Assembly (NCBI GenBank): GCA_019420505.1
Contig: JAHZHC010000005.1
Span: 44,777-108,776 of the forward strand
Length of the DNA: 64,000 nucleotides
Source of the DNA: Ruminococcus sp.
Lineage (GTDB): Bacteria > Bacillota > Clostridia > Oscillospirales > Ruminococcaceae
Direction: 5' to 3'
This document shows, piece after piece, positions 24,351 through 32,916 of this stretch. The notes under the pieces were generated by a model. The model had not been told where the DNA came from. It was given only the letters and a program-made list of their open reading frames with translations, and ran no database searches. A program made the position numbers and the translations under genes. The stretch's first letter is position 1, and each line of letters begins with the position of its first letter.

Positions 24351-26408
24351 ATGAAAGCCATTACATTTAAATTAAGATGTGTGAAAAAGTGGTCCATTTC
24401 GTTTATTGCAGTTTTAGCGATCGTTGTTAGTATTGGAATATTTTCACCCAATACTGTTAATGCTGAGGAAGATTTAAATGATTTGTATCCTTTGGGAGGA
24501 ATGCAAGAAAATCCCAATGAGTTTGAGGAATTACCATCAGATGAAGTAGATATGCCTACGGATATTGGAGGAGCCAATGAATTACCCAATATAGTAGATT
24601 TATCTTCTAAGTTTCCTGTTCCTGGAGATCAAGGGAATCTAGAAAGCTGTACATCATGGGCAGTTGCTTATGCAATGAAATCTTACCAAGAGAGTACTGA
24701 ACACGGCTGGTCAACTCAAAGTTCAAAGACACAATTTAGTCCATCATACATCCATAATCAAATACCTCACTATTTAAGTGGTACTTCAATCAAGGATGCT
24801 ATGGATTGTATAATAAATAAAGGAGTTTGCTCTATTTATTATATGTCAAGTTCAAGTAGTTTAAAACCTACTTCACTTCAAAATGAGATAGCTTCTAATT
24901 TTAAAGCAATTAAACGATATTCTGTTAAGGGTGTTCAAAAGTTAAAAAAAGAATTAGCTAAAGGAAATTGTGCAATAATAAATATTGGTGTTTATCCAGA
25001 TTTTGATAATATAAGTAATTCTAATGCCGTATATGATAAAATATATGGGGAGTATCGTGGTAGACATAACATTTGCGTTGTTGGTTATGATGATTCAAAG
25101 CAAGCTTTTAAGTTTATTAACTCATGGGGTACTAATTGGGGAATAAACGGATATGGATATATATCTTACAAAATGTTTAATGATAGTAGAAATTGCGATG
25201 GATATGCTTATTTAATGGTAGATAATACCGATCAGCACTATAAAAAGCAGGTTATCGGTGTAAAAGCGTTAAAGGATGTTAATATATATAATGATACTAC
25301 CTTAGAGAATAAGGTAGGAGTTATTAGCAAAGACAGTAGCATCAAGATTACAGGTTTTATCAAGGCATCAAATGGTAATCCGCCGGTTTTCAAAGTATCA
25401 AATGGATATATTACAACTAAAAAGGATAGTGTTAAAGAAGTTAATACTTTTACAGTTAATTATCAATCCAACGGCGGAAGCGGTCATATGAGCAATACTG
25501 TTATACCATTTGATATTCCTACCGCTACAAATAAAAATGCATTTTCCAAAAGCGGATATACTTTTGTAGGATGGCATGCCAAAAGAGATTCGGATAATAA
25601 GTGGTATTATGAAGATAAAACTACTAATAAAACTGGATGGTACCTGGAAGGTAAACAACCAAACGGTTATATAAAATATACATATAAAAATGGATCAAAT
25701 GTAGCAAGAACTTCACCTGTAAATAAAGATATAGTTAGGTTTTATGCACAGTGGAAGGAGAATACTTATACAATAATATATAATTCTAATGGCGGAACAG
25801 GCTCGATGGACAATACAATAGTTTCATATGGTATAATTACTAATCTTAGAACAAACGCTTTTAAAAGAACTGGATATACTTTTAAGGGTTGGTCAGTACA
25901 AAGAAAATCTGATTCAAAATGGGTTTATATTAATCGTAGTACCGGGAAGAAAGCTTGGTATATAGAAGGAAAACAACCTAAAGAGTTTACAAAATACTTA
26001 TATACCAATAATCAATCTACTGCTGGAAAATTTACCACTGTTAATAAAGATACAGTAAATTTATATGCGCAATGGCAAGCACATATTTTTACAATAACAT
26101 ATGATTCAAATGATGGTAAAGGTAATATGAATGATACTGTTGTAACATTTGATACTCTTACTGCTACTAATAAAAATGCATTTTCCAAAAGTGGATATAC
26201 TTTTGCAGGTTGGTATGCAAAGAGGCATTCAGATAATAAGTGGTATTATGAAAATAAAACTACAAATAAAACCGGATGGTATTTGGAAGGGAAGCAGCCA
26301 AGCGGTTATGCAAAATATATTTATAAAAATGGATCAAATGTGGCAAGAACCTCACCTGTAGATAAAGATGTGGTAATCTTTACAGCTCAATGGAAAAAGA
26401 ATTCATAA
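24351..26408 (+). CDS. Secreted papain-like cysteine protease with three InlB-type repeats
   Basis: A 685-residue exported protein. Residues 12-38 form a signal peptide (charged start, hydrophobic core, cleavage near VNA-EE). Residues 80-295 are a C1A papain-fold domain with oxyanion-hole Q94, nucleophile C100 (QGNLESCTSWA), H239 (GRHNICVVGYDD) and N257 (FINSWGTNWG). About 300-365 looks like a bacterial SH3 domain. Then follow three repeats of about 103 residues (367-469, 472-575, 579-682), each starting Y.SNGG.G.M and containing AF..(S/T)GYTF.GW, matching Listeria-Bacteroidetes InlB B-repeats (Flg_new). There is no LPXTG or dockerin. Role inferred: extracellular proteolysis or adhesion. GGAG precedes the ATG; the FN3 gene follows after 12 bases. 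Confidence 0.88.
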   Translation: MKAITFKLRCVKKWSISFIAVLAIVVSIGIFSPNTVNAEEDLNDLYPLGGMQENPNEFEELPSDEVDMPTDIGGANELPNIVDLSSKFPVPGDQGNLESCTSWAVAYAMKSYQESTEHGWSTQSSKTQFSPSYIHNQIPHYLSGTSIKDAMDCIINKGVCSIYYMSSSSSLKPTSLQNEIASNFKAIKRYSVKGVQKLKKELAKGNCAIINIGVYPDFDNISNSNAVYDKIYGEYRGRHNICVVGYDDSKQAFKFINSWGTNWGINGYGYISYKMFNDSRNCDGYAYLMVDNTDQHYKKQVIGVKALKDVNIYNDTTLENKVGVISKDSSIKITGFIKASNGNPPVFKVSNGYITTKKDSVKEVNTFTVNYQSNGGSGHMSNTVIPFDIPTATNKNAFSKSGYTFVGWHAKRDSDNKWYYEDKTTNKTGWYLEGKQPNGYIKYTYKNGSNVARTSPVNKDIVRFYAQWKENTYTIIYNSNGGTGSMDNTIVSYGIITNLRTNAFKRTGYTFKGWSVQRKSDSKWVYINRSTGKKAWYIEGKQPKEFTKYLYTNNQSTAGKFTTVNKDTVNLYAQWQAHIFTITYDSNDGKGNMNDTVVTFDTLTATNKNAFSKSGYTFAGWYAKRHSDNKWYYENKTTNKTGWYLEGKQPSGYAKYIYKNGSNVARTSPVDKDVVIFTAQWKKNS
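25449..26396 (+). repeat. Three in-frame tandem InlB-type repeats
   Basis: Units lie at 25449-25757, 25764-26075 and 26085-26396. Units 1 and 3 are nearly identical in protein (NKNAFSKSGYTF, NKTGWYLEGKQP, KNGSNVARTSPV), whereas unit 2 has diverged. This pattern suggests duplication or gene conversion between non-adjacent units. Confidence 0.85.
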
Positions 26409-26420
26409 GGAGGAATAGAT

Positions 26421-27590
26421 ATGATATTAAAAAGAATAGTTGCAGGTACATTGACTTTAATGATGACAGCAGGCAGTTTTGCGGTGTCATATGATATTAT
26501 TGGAAAAGAGTCGATAGAAAACACAATATCGGCAAGTGCATGGTATGAAAACATTGAAAAGGATTTTTTATATCGTATCGGTAAGAATGATACCATAGAT
26601 ATTGGTCATTATGAAGGTGAAAAAGAGAATCCAGTTATTCCTTATATGATCGAGGGTAAGGTTGTTACTGAAATAAGCGGATGGGGAGAAGCATGGGAAG
26701 GAGCTTTTGAAAGATGTAATATAAAAAGCGTAACAATTCCCGCCAGTGTTAAATCTATCAATAAATACATTTTCGGAGATCTTAAAGTTGATTTTGAACT
26801 TGGTAAAAATGTAAAAATCAATTGTTATGCCGGTTCTGCTGCTGAAAAATTTGCCAAAGAAAACGGCTATGATTATTATATAATTCCTCATGAAAAACAC
26901 AGTTATATAAAGACAATGAGATGGCCTACGTTTTTTAAAGGCGGATATACAATTTATCAATGTGAGGATTGCGGACACTGGTACAGAACAAATGAAGAAG
27001 CTAAATTGGTTTTAAAAAATGTCTCAGGTTTTAAAGCTGATGCTGTATCTGCAAATACCATAAAGCTTAAATGGAATAATATTTATCAGCGTTGGAATAA
27101 AGAAACACATGCAGACGGATATATTATATACAGATATAATACAAAAACAAAAAAATATGCGAGAATTGCTAAAGTCGGTATAAATTCCAATACATATACA
27201 GATAAAAAATTGGCTTCAGGTACTTCATATAAATATGCTATAAGAGCTTATAAAATTGAGGACGGAAAAGAGGTTCTAAGTCCGAAATATCCTCAGATAA
27301 CTGCTTCAACTAATCCTGCTGTTGTTAATTTCAAGCTGACAGCAGGTTCAAAGAAAGCAACAATAAAATGGAGTAAAGTAACTGGAGCAACGGGCTATAA
27401 GGTTTACTATAAGACCAGCAAAAATGGAAAATGGATTGGGTTAAAAACTACAAATAATAAAACCACAAGTTATACAAAATCCGGACTTACAAAGGGTAAG
27501 ACATATTATTTTACAGTTAAGGCATACAGGACTGTCGGCGGCAAGACATATAACGGAGCATATACTGCAAAATCAATTAAAGTAAAATAA
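26421..27590 (+). CDS. Secreted protein with one LRR-like repeat and two fibronectin type III domains
   Basis: This 389-residue protein begins with a signal peptide (about 1-30, LTLMMTAGSFAV core). Residues 85-135 hold a BspA-type leucine-rich fragment (IKSVTIPASVKSINKYIFG, then YAGSAAEKFAKENGY). A short CEDCGHWYRT cysteine pair lies near 176. Two FN3 domains follow at about 200-290 and 298-388 (ATIKWSKVTGATGYKVYYK is typical of the second). No anchor motif is present. TAAGGAGGA precedes the start and the gap to the protease gene is 12 bases, so both should be made together. The role is probably surface or matrix binding; partnership with the protease is inferred from linkage. Confidence 0.85.
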   Translation: MILKRIVAGTLTLMMTAGSFAVSYDIIGKESIENTISASAWYENIEKDFLYRIGKNDTIDIGHYEGEKENPVIPYMIEGKVVTEISGWGEAWEGAFERCNIKSVTIPASVKSINKYIFGDLKVDFELGKNVKINCYAGSAAEKFAKENGYDYYIIPHEKHSYIKTMRWPTFFKGGYTIYQCEDCGHWYRTNEEAKLVLKNVSGFKADAVSANTIKLKWNNIYQRWNKETHADGYIIYRYNTKTKKYARIAKVGINSNTYTDKKLASGTSYKYAIRAYKIEDGKEVLSPKYPQITASTNPAVVNFKLTAGSKKATIKWSKVTGATGYKVYYKTSKNGKWIGLKTTNNKTTSYTKSGLTKGKTYYFTVKAYRTVGGKTYNGAYTAKSIKVK

Positions 27591-27595
27591 ACGAG

Positions 27596-27623
27596 AAGCG
27601 TATCTTTAAGGATACGCTTTTTG
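27596..27623 (+). terminator. Terminator of the secreted-protein operon
   Basis: AAGCGTATC-TTTAAG-GATACGCTT followed by TTTG, five bases after the stop. Confidence 0.88.
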
Positions 27624-27628
27624 CATAC

Positions 27629-27657
27629 TTGATTTTATAGTCTTATTATGATATAAT
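27629..27657 (+). promoter_or_regulatory. Sigma-A promoter of leuB
   Basis: TTGATT (27629-27634), a 17-base spacer, then TATAAT (27652-27657), 36 bases before the start. Confidence 0.82.
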
Positions 27658-27692
27658 GTTAAAAAATATACTGAATGAAAGAAGTGTTTGAA

Positions 27693-28775
27693 ATGAATAA
27701 AAAAATAGCAGTAATTAAGGGCGACGGAATAGGTCCTGAGATTGTTACGGAAGCAATGAAGGTCCTTGATAAAATTGCAGAAAAATTTGGACATAAATTT
27801 GAATATGATCAGCTTCTTATGGGAGGTTGTTCTATTGACGCTAACGGAGTTCCTCTGACTGACGAAACAGTTGAAAGATGCAAAGCTGCGAACGCTGTAC
27901 TTATGGGGTCAATCGGAGGAGATACAACAACATCTCCTTGGTATAAGCTTCCTCCTCAGCTGCGTCCTGAAGCAGGATTACTTAAAATCAGAAAAGAACT
28001 CGGACTTTTTGCTAATCTTCGCCCGGCCGTGCTTTATCCTCAGCTTTCAGGGGCTTGTCCGCTTAAGGAAGAGATAAGTGCCAAAGGCTTTGATATGCTG
28101 ATTATGCGTGAGCTCACGGGCGGTTTGTATTTCGGTGAAAGAAAAACTGAAGAAATTGATGGAGTTATGACTGCGGTTGACACTCTTTCTTATAATGAAA
28201 ATGAAATCAGACGAATTGCTGTGAAGGCTTTTGAAGTTGCTATGAAGAGAAATAAGAAAGTAACATCTGTTGATAAGGCCAATGTTTTGGATTCTTCACG
28301 GCTTTGGAGAAAAATAGTTGAAGAAGTTGCAAAGGATTATCCTGAAGTAACGCTTGAACATATGCTGGTAGATAATTCAGCAATGCAGCTTGTAAAGGAT
28401 CCTGCACAATTTGATGTAATGGTTACAGAGAATATGTTCGGTGATATCCTTTCTGATGAGGCGTCAATGATAACAGGCTCTATTGGTATGCTTGCTTCAG
28501 CAAGTATGAATGAAACAAAGTTTGGTCTTTATGAACCAAGCGGCGGATCTGCACCGGATATTGCAGGATTGAACAAAGCTAATCCGATTGCTACGATTCT
28601 TTCGGCTGCAATGATGCTCAGATATTCATTTGATATGTCTGACGAAGCTGATGCAGTAGAGATGGCTGTAAATAAAGTTCTGAATGACGGTATAAGAACA
28701 GGTGATATTATGTCAGAGGGTATGACCTTAGTTAGCTGCAGCGATATGGGCGACGCTGTATGTGAAAGAATTTAA
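27693..28775 (+). CDS. leuB: 3-Isopropylmalate dehydrogenase
   Basis: Oxidatively decarboxylates 3-isopropylmalate to 2-ketoisocaproate in leucine synthesis, using NAD. The 360-residue protein has GDGIGPEIV at 9-17, GGDTT and the GLFANLRP and RELTGGLYFGERKT segments that contact substrate, and EPSGGSAPDIAG of the cofactor site. The ATG at 27693 is favoured because AAAGAAGTG precedes it at about nine bases; an ATG six codons upstream lacks a ribosome site. No leuA, leuC or leuD lies nearby. The gene stands alone, followed nine bases later by a PP2C phosphatase gene. Confidence 0.95.
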   Translation: MNKKIAVIKGDGIGPEIVTEAMKVLDKIAEKFGHKFEYDQLLMGGCSIDANGVPLTDETVERCKAANAVLMGSIGGDTTTSPWYKLPPQLRPEAGLLKIRKELGLFANLRPAVLYPQLSGACPLKEEISAKGFDMLIMRELTGGLYFGERKTEEIDGVMTAVDTLSYNENEIRRIAVKAFEVAMKRNKKVTSVDKANVLDSSRLWRKIVEEVAKDYPEVTLEHMLVDNSAMQLVKDPAQFDVMVTENMFGDILSDEASMITGSIGMLASASMNETKFGLYEPSGGSAPDIAGLNKANPIATILSAAMMLRYSFDMSDEADAVEMAVNKVLNDGIRTGDIMSEGMTLVSCSDMGDAVCERI

Positions 28776-28784
28776 TATATTGCT

Positions 28785-29696
28785 GTGAAATATTACATTT
28801 ACGGTTTTACGGATAAAGGAAACTTCCGCAATCATAATGAGGACGCTATGCTGATAAATCATGAAGTTATCAGACACGGCGGAGCAGAAGCAGTGATTGA
28901 AGCTCCTTTTTTATCTGCTGTGTGTGACGGTGTGGGAGGAGAGCACAAAGGAGAAATTGCTTCAAAGCTTTGTCTTCAATATTTATCTCTCTTGAATTAC
29001 AGCAGCAGTACAGACTTAAGTCTTGAATTGATGACCATACATAATAATATTAAAAAATACGGAATTACTCATGATGATTCTGTTAATATGCAAACTACGC
29101 TTTGCTGTTTGGCTGTTGATGAGAACGGCGGAGCTATATGCGTTAATGTGGGAGACAGCCGGCTTTACAGATATGTAAAAGGAAAGGCAAGACAGATTTC
29201 TTCCGATCAGACTTATGGTAGATATCTTTATGAGCAAGGCGAAATCAATGATATAGATGAATTAGATCCCCAAATGCGTTCGGCGATAATATCTTCAGTT
29301 GGCAGCGTTCTTCAAAATCCTAAAATTGATTTATTTCCATTTGTATCTCCATTTGGATTAGAATATGATGATACTGTTTTTATTTTTTCGGATGGAGTAT
29401 CAGATTTTATTTCAATAGATGAAATTGAAATAGCAATGTCATTGGAATTGCCGTTTAAGGATAAAATTGAAGCACTTTGTGAGCTGGCTTTAAAAAGCGG
29501 CAGCACAGATAATATTTCTGTTATTGGAATTAAACCTTTTAATTCGTCTGAGGAATATGATAATATAATAACTCCAAAAACTGTGCATAAGGAAGAATTT
29601 ATTCCTCAGGTTGCAATTGAAGAAAAGGATTTAGCTGATAAGTCAATAGCATGTCTTGAAAAATTTATTAATGATTTGGACAATACTGACAATTAA
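28785..29696 (+). CDS. PP2C-family serine/threonine phosphatase
   Basis: This 303-residue PPM phosphatase shows TDKGNFRNHNEDAM (9-22), the metal-binding VCDGVGGEHKGEIAS (46-60), NVGDSRLYRY (about 120-130), a DGVSD motif and C-terminal TDNISVIGI (Asp/Asn metal site). About 45 residues beyond the catalytic domain are acidic and unassigned. The start is GTG with no recognisable ribosome site, nine bases after leuB, which suggests translational coupling. Upstream codons before the N-terminal motif leave no better start. No kinase is adjacent; a second PP2C with its PASTA kinase lies at 58.7 kb. The target is unknown. Confidence 0.9.
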   Translation: MKYYIYGFTDKGNFRNHNEDAMLINHEVIRHGGAEAVIEAPFLSAVCDGVGGEHKGEIASKLCLQYLSLLNYSSSTDLSLELMTIHNNIKKYGITHDDSVNMQTTLCCLAVDENGGAICVNVGDSRLYRYVKGKARQISSDQTYGRYLYEQGEINDIDELDPQMRSAIISSVGSVLQNPKIDLFPFVSPFGLEYDDTVFIFSDGVSDFISIDEIEIAMSLELPFKDKIEALCELALKSGSTDNISVIGIKPFNSSEEYDNIITPKTVHKEEFIPQVAIEEKDLADKSIACLEKFINDLDNTDN

Positions 29697-29734
29697 TAAA
29701 AACTAAAGTGATTTTTATTTGAAAAGGAGTTACT

Positions 29735-30166
29735 ATGACAAAATTAAAGAACAAGAAGCTGTTTGGAATTGTAGTTTTAGTAATTTTAATTTTAGGTTTT
29801 GTGTTTGTAAGAAATAATTTAGGTAATGTTTGGAATGTTGAAATTGGCAGCTGCAACTCTGAAATTTTTACTGAAAAAGAAATAAAAAGTGCTATGAAAG
29901 CTGTGGAAAAAGATTTCGGAAAGAATTTTGCAGGTTGTAACTTGAATAAGCTGTGGTATGATGAAGATACTAATTTTTTGCAAGAATTAGAAGATAAAGA
30001 GCAATATAATAAATTAGAAATTACTATTACCTCTGAGTTTTATGTCCGTCCGGGCGGCGGAGATGGCAGTATGGAAGATGATAGGACTCATTCAAGATAT
30101 AACTGGATTCTTACCCGTGAGTCTGAAGATTCAAAGTGGGTAGTTAAAGACAAAGGATATTGTTAA
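29735..30166 (+). CDS. Small membrane-anchored or secreted protein of unknown function
   Basis: A 143-residue protein with one N-terminal hydrophobic segment (residues 8-26, FGIVVLVILILGFVFV) and an extracytoplasmic domain. It has FTEKEIKSAMKAVEKDF, a FAGCNLNKLWYDED stretch, and a C-terminal part with RPGGGDGSMEDD and YNWILTRE ending in Cys. I recall similar GGDGS...W.WILVR proteins as common, uncharacterised exported proteins of Clostridia. Two cysteines may form a disulfide. AAAGGAG precedes the start. It lies 38 bases after the PP2C gene and ends at a terminator, so it may be the last gene of the leuB transcript. Confidence 0.75.
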   Translation: MTKLKNKKLFGIVVLVILILGFVFVRNNLGNVWNVEIGSCNSEIFTEKEIKSAMKAVEKDFGKNFAGCNLNKLWYDEDTNFLQELEDKEQYNKLEITITSEFYVRPGGGDGSMEDDRTHSRYNWILTRESEDSKWVVKDKGYC

Positions 30167-30202
30167 TAATAAAACCAAATGACTTTTGTGTCATAAAAAA
30201 TC

Positions 30203-30245
30203 CTCCTATGGCAGTACTTTTAATTCTGTCATAGGAGTTTTTGTT
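30203..30245. terminator. Bidirectional terminator between the plus-strand genes and trpA
   Basis: CTCCTATG pairs with CATAGGAG (30203-30210 with 30230-30237), with an inner GCAG/CTGT region. A TTTTTG run follows on the plus strand and GATTTTTT on the minus strand, so it can end both the 29735 transcript and the trp operon. Confidence 0.82.
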
Positions 30246-30294
30246 TCATTGTTCGTTTTTACTGATTCTGTTCACCATTGGTAACGGGATTTTT

Positions 30295-31089
30295 TTATTT
30301 ATCCATATTCCCCCTAAGAAGTTTAATAAATTCACCAACTTTTTCAGGACTGTCTTTTCCATACTGTTCAATTATTTTGACAACAGCGCTTCCTACGATG
30401 GCGCCATCACAGTATGATGACATTTTTTTTGCCTGTTGCGGTGTTGAAATGCCAAAACCAATACATGCAGGACAAATTTCACTGTGACCTTTTATAGGTT
30501 TAAGGAGGTTATCAAAATCGGTTGTAATTTCATTTCTTGTTCCTGTAACTCCCAAAGATGAAACTACATACAAAAATCCTTTTGATTCTTTAGCTATCAT
30601 AGAAATACGGTCATCCGACGTAGGAGTTACAAGATTTATCAGATATATGCAGAATTCATCAGCAGAATCAGATAATTCATCACGTTCTTCAAATGGAAGA
30701 TCCGGAACAATTACGCCATCAATTTCTTTTTCTTTGCATAGCTTAAAAAATTTCTTAGTTCCGTATTTGAAAATGGTGTTTAAATACATCATTAATAGCA
30801 AAGGTTTGTCAGATTTAGTTCTGATTTTTGAAACTAAATCAAAAATTTTATCTAATGTTGTTCCGTTGTTTAAGGATCGCAAAGAGGCCTTTTGAATGGT
30901 AACACCCTCAGCAACAGGATCTGAAAACGGAACACCAAGCTCAATCATGTCAGCACCGTTTTCATACATTGTCAGTACAGCTTTTTCAGTTGTTTCCATG
31001 TCAGGATCACCGGCAGTTATGAATGTAATGAGAGCTTTTTTGCCATCATTTTTTAATTGTTCAAAACAAGTATCAATTCTATTCTTCAT
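30295..31089 (-). CDS. trpA: Tryptophan synthase alpha chain
   Basis: Cleaves indole-3-glycerol phosphate to indole and glyceraldehyde 3-phosphate, passing indole to TrpB. The 264-residue TIM barrel carries ALITFITAGDP, the catalytic Glu in MIELGVPFSDPVAEG together with its Asp (E and D correspond to E49 and D60 of the enteric enzyme), and GIDGVIVPDLPFEE-like text. The ATG at 31089 follows GGGAGG located inside trpB and overlaps the trpB end by 11 bases, giving tight coupling for equal subunit synthesis. It is the last gene of the operon. Confidence 0.96.
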   Translation of the reverse strand: MKNRIDTCFEQLKNDGKKALITFITAGDPDMETTEKAVLTMYENGADMIELGVPFSDPVAEGVTIQKASLRSLNNGTTLDKIFDLVSKIRTKSDKPLLLMMYLNTIFKYGTKKFFKLCKEKEIDGVIVPDLPFEERDELSDSADEFCIYLINLVTPTSDDRISMIAKESKGFLYVVSSLGVTGTRNEITTDFDNLLKPIKGHSEICPACIGFGISTPQQAKKMSSYCDGAIVGSAVVKIIEQYGKDSPEKVGEFIKLLRGNMDK

Positions 31090-32269
31090 TAAGTTCAACC
31101 TCCCTGTACCTGGCAATGGAATATACGTCTTTATCTCCACGTCCTGACAAATTAATTACAATTATCTGATCTTTTGACATGTTAGGAATAATTTTTAACG
31201 CTGCTGCTACTGCATGTGATGATTCAATGGCGGGAATAATACCTTCTGTTTTTGAAAGATACTCAAAAGCACAAACGGCTTCTTCATCGCTGATTGCCAT
31301 ATATTCAGCACGACCGGTTTCATGCAAATATGCATGTTCAGGTCCAACACCCGGATAATCAAGACCGGCTGAAATGGAGTATACCGGATTGATCTGACCG
31401 TAGTCATTCTGAAGAAACAATGATTTCATTCCATGAAATATTCCGACAGAGCCATTAGTTATAGTAGCAGCATTATCAGGAGTATTAACGCCTCGTCCTG
31501 CTGCTTCAGCACCTATAAGTTTGACTGTTTTATCTTCAATAAAATTGTAGAATGCTCCGATTGCATTAGATCCTCCGCCACAGCAAGCTACTACACAATC
31601 GGGAAGTTTGCCTTCTTTTTCTAAAAGCTGCTGTTTTATTTCCTTGGAAATAATTTTTTGAAAATCTCTTACCATTTCAGGATAAGGGTGTGGTCCCATT
31701 GTTGATCCAATACAGTAATATGTTGTGTCAATATTTGAGCACCAATCACGCATAGCTTCATTAACTGCGTCCTTTAATGTAGCTGTACCGCTGTTTACAG
31801 GTGTGCATTTTGCACCTAATAGGTTCATTCTGTAAACGTTCAAGGATTGTCTTTTTACATCTTCAGCACCCATATATACTTCACATTCAAGCCCAAACAG
31901 AGCACAGGCTGTTGCGGTAGCAACACCATGCTGTCCTGCGCCTGTTTCAGCAATTACACGTTTTTTGCCCATTTTTTTTGCAAGCAAAATCTGCCCCAGC
32001 ACATTGTTGATTTTATGTGCACCGGTATGATTTAAATCTTCACGTTTGATATAAACCTTAGCCCCGCCTAAATCATTTGTCATTCTTTCAGCATAATAAA
32101 GCATTGATGGTCTTCCTGCATAATTTCGATATAAGTATTCAAGCTCTTTATTGAATTCGGGGTCATTTTTATATTTGTTGTATGCATCTTCAAGTTCATG
32201 TACGGCATTCATTACTGTTTCGGGGACATATTGTCCTCCGAACTCTCCGAAACGCCCGATTTTTGACAT
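31079..32269 (-). CDS. trpB: Tryptophan synthase beta chain
   Basis: PLP enzyme condensing indole with serine to tryptophan. The 396-residue protein shows the TrpB1 N-terminus FGEFGGQYVPETVM, the Schiff-base lysine K86 in HTGAHKINN, the substrate loop ETGAGQHGVATA, and the phosphate-binding CGGGSNAIG. It is the TrpB1 type that pairs with TrpA, not the solo TrpB2. AAGGA precedes the start; the gene follows trpF closely and overlaps trpA. Confidence 0.97.
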   Translation of the reverse strand: MSKIGRFGEFGGQYVPETVMNAVHELEDAYNKYKNDPEFNKELEYLYRNYAGRPSMLYYAERMTNDLGGAKVYIKREDLNHTGAHKINNVLGQILLAKKMGKKRVIAETGAGQHGVATATACALFGLECEVYMGAEDVKRQSLNVYRMNLLGAKCTPVNSGTATLKDAVNEAMRDWCSNIDTTYYCIGSTMGPHPYPEMVRDFQKIISKEIKQQLLEKEGKLPDCVVACCGGGSNAIGAFYNFIEDKTVKLIGAEAAGRGVNTPDNAATITNGSVGIFHGMKSLFLQNDYGQINPVYSISAGLDYPGVGPEHAYLHETGRAEYMAISDEEAVCAFEYLSKTEGIIPAIESSHAVAAALKIIPNMSKDQIIVINLSGRGDKDVYSIARYREVELNEE

Positions 32270-32294
32270 AGTAATCCTTCTTTCGTATATTAAT

Positions 32295-32915
32295 TTAATA
32301 GTTTCTGTTTCTGATTAATGAAATAATTTCTTCAATTTTATTTCTGTCTTTAAACTTGTCTGTTTCAACTGAACTTGAAATATCAAGACCAAAAGGTTTT
32401 ATAGTTTCTATAGCATTCAAGCAATTTTCAGCTGAAATTCCTCCGGCAAGAAAAAAGGGCTTATTTATTTTTGTTTTTTTGATTAATTCCCAGTTAGCAA
32501 TTTTTCCGCTGCCGCCGTATGTGTTTTCAGTATAGCTGTCAATTAATAGCTTATCAACTGAAAGTTTATCCGCTTCATTTAAATCATAAGAAGACTTAAC
32601 TCTGACTGCTTTCCAAATCTCACAGTTAGTTCTTTCTCTTAACTTATCGATCAGGTCTTGAGTTTCCTCACCGTGAAGCTGAATTATGTCAAGTAATGAA
32701 GCATATTTTAGAATATAATCAGAATTTTCATTTACAAAAACACCTACTCTTTTAATTTGTTTTGATAAAACATCATTTATTTTGGACAGCGTATTAAGAT
32801 CAATGTATCGCCAAAATGGTTTTGATAAGATAAAGCCTGCATAATCAGGTTTGAATTCATTAAGGTATAAGCTGTCTTCAATACGTCTTATACCGCAAAT
32901 CTTAATTCTTGTCAA
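32295..32915 (-). CDS. trpF: Phosphoribosylanthranilate isomerase
   Basis: Amadori rearrangement of phosphoribosylanthranilate to CdRP. The 206-residue TIM barrel has IKICGIRR with the catalytic Cys, the family FVNE segment, QLHG, and FFLAGGISAENC with the phosphate-binding glycines. The start is uncertain. A TTG at 32915, one base after the trpC stop, has GAGAAGG eight bases upstream and is favoured. A GTG at 32924 would overlap trpC but has no room for a ribosome site. Confidence 0.94.
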   Translation of the reverse strand: MTRIKICGIRRIEDSLYLNEFKPDYAGFILSKPFWRYIDLNTLSKINDVLSKQIKRVGVFVNENSDYILKYASLLDIIQLHGEETQDLIDKLRERTNCEIWKAVRVKSSYDLNEADKLSVDKLLIDSYTENTYGGSGKIANWELIKKTKINKPFFLAGGISAENCLNAIETIKPFGLDISSSVETDKFKDRNKIEEIISLIRNRNY

Positions 32916-32916
32916 A

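Noticed and set aside
24292..24354. 20-codon GTG frame ending on the start codon of the papain-like protease, a possible leader peptide
   Set aside because: The GGAGG ends one base before the GTG, too close for initiation, and the peptide is Lys/Asn-rich without any recognisable feature.
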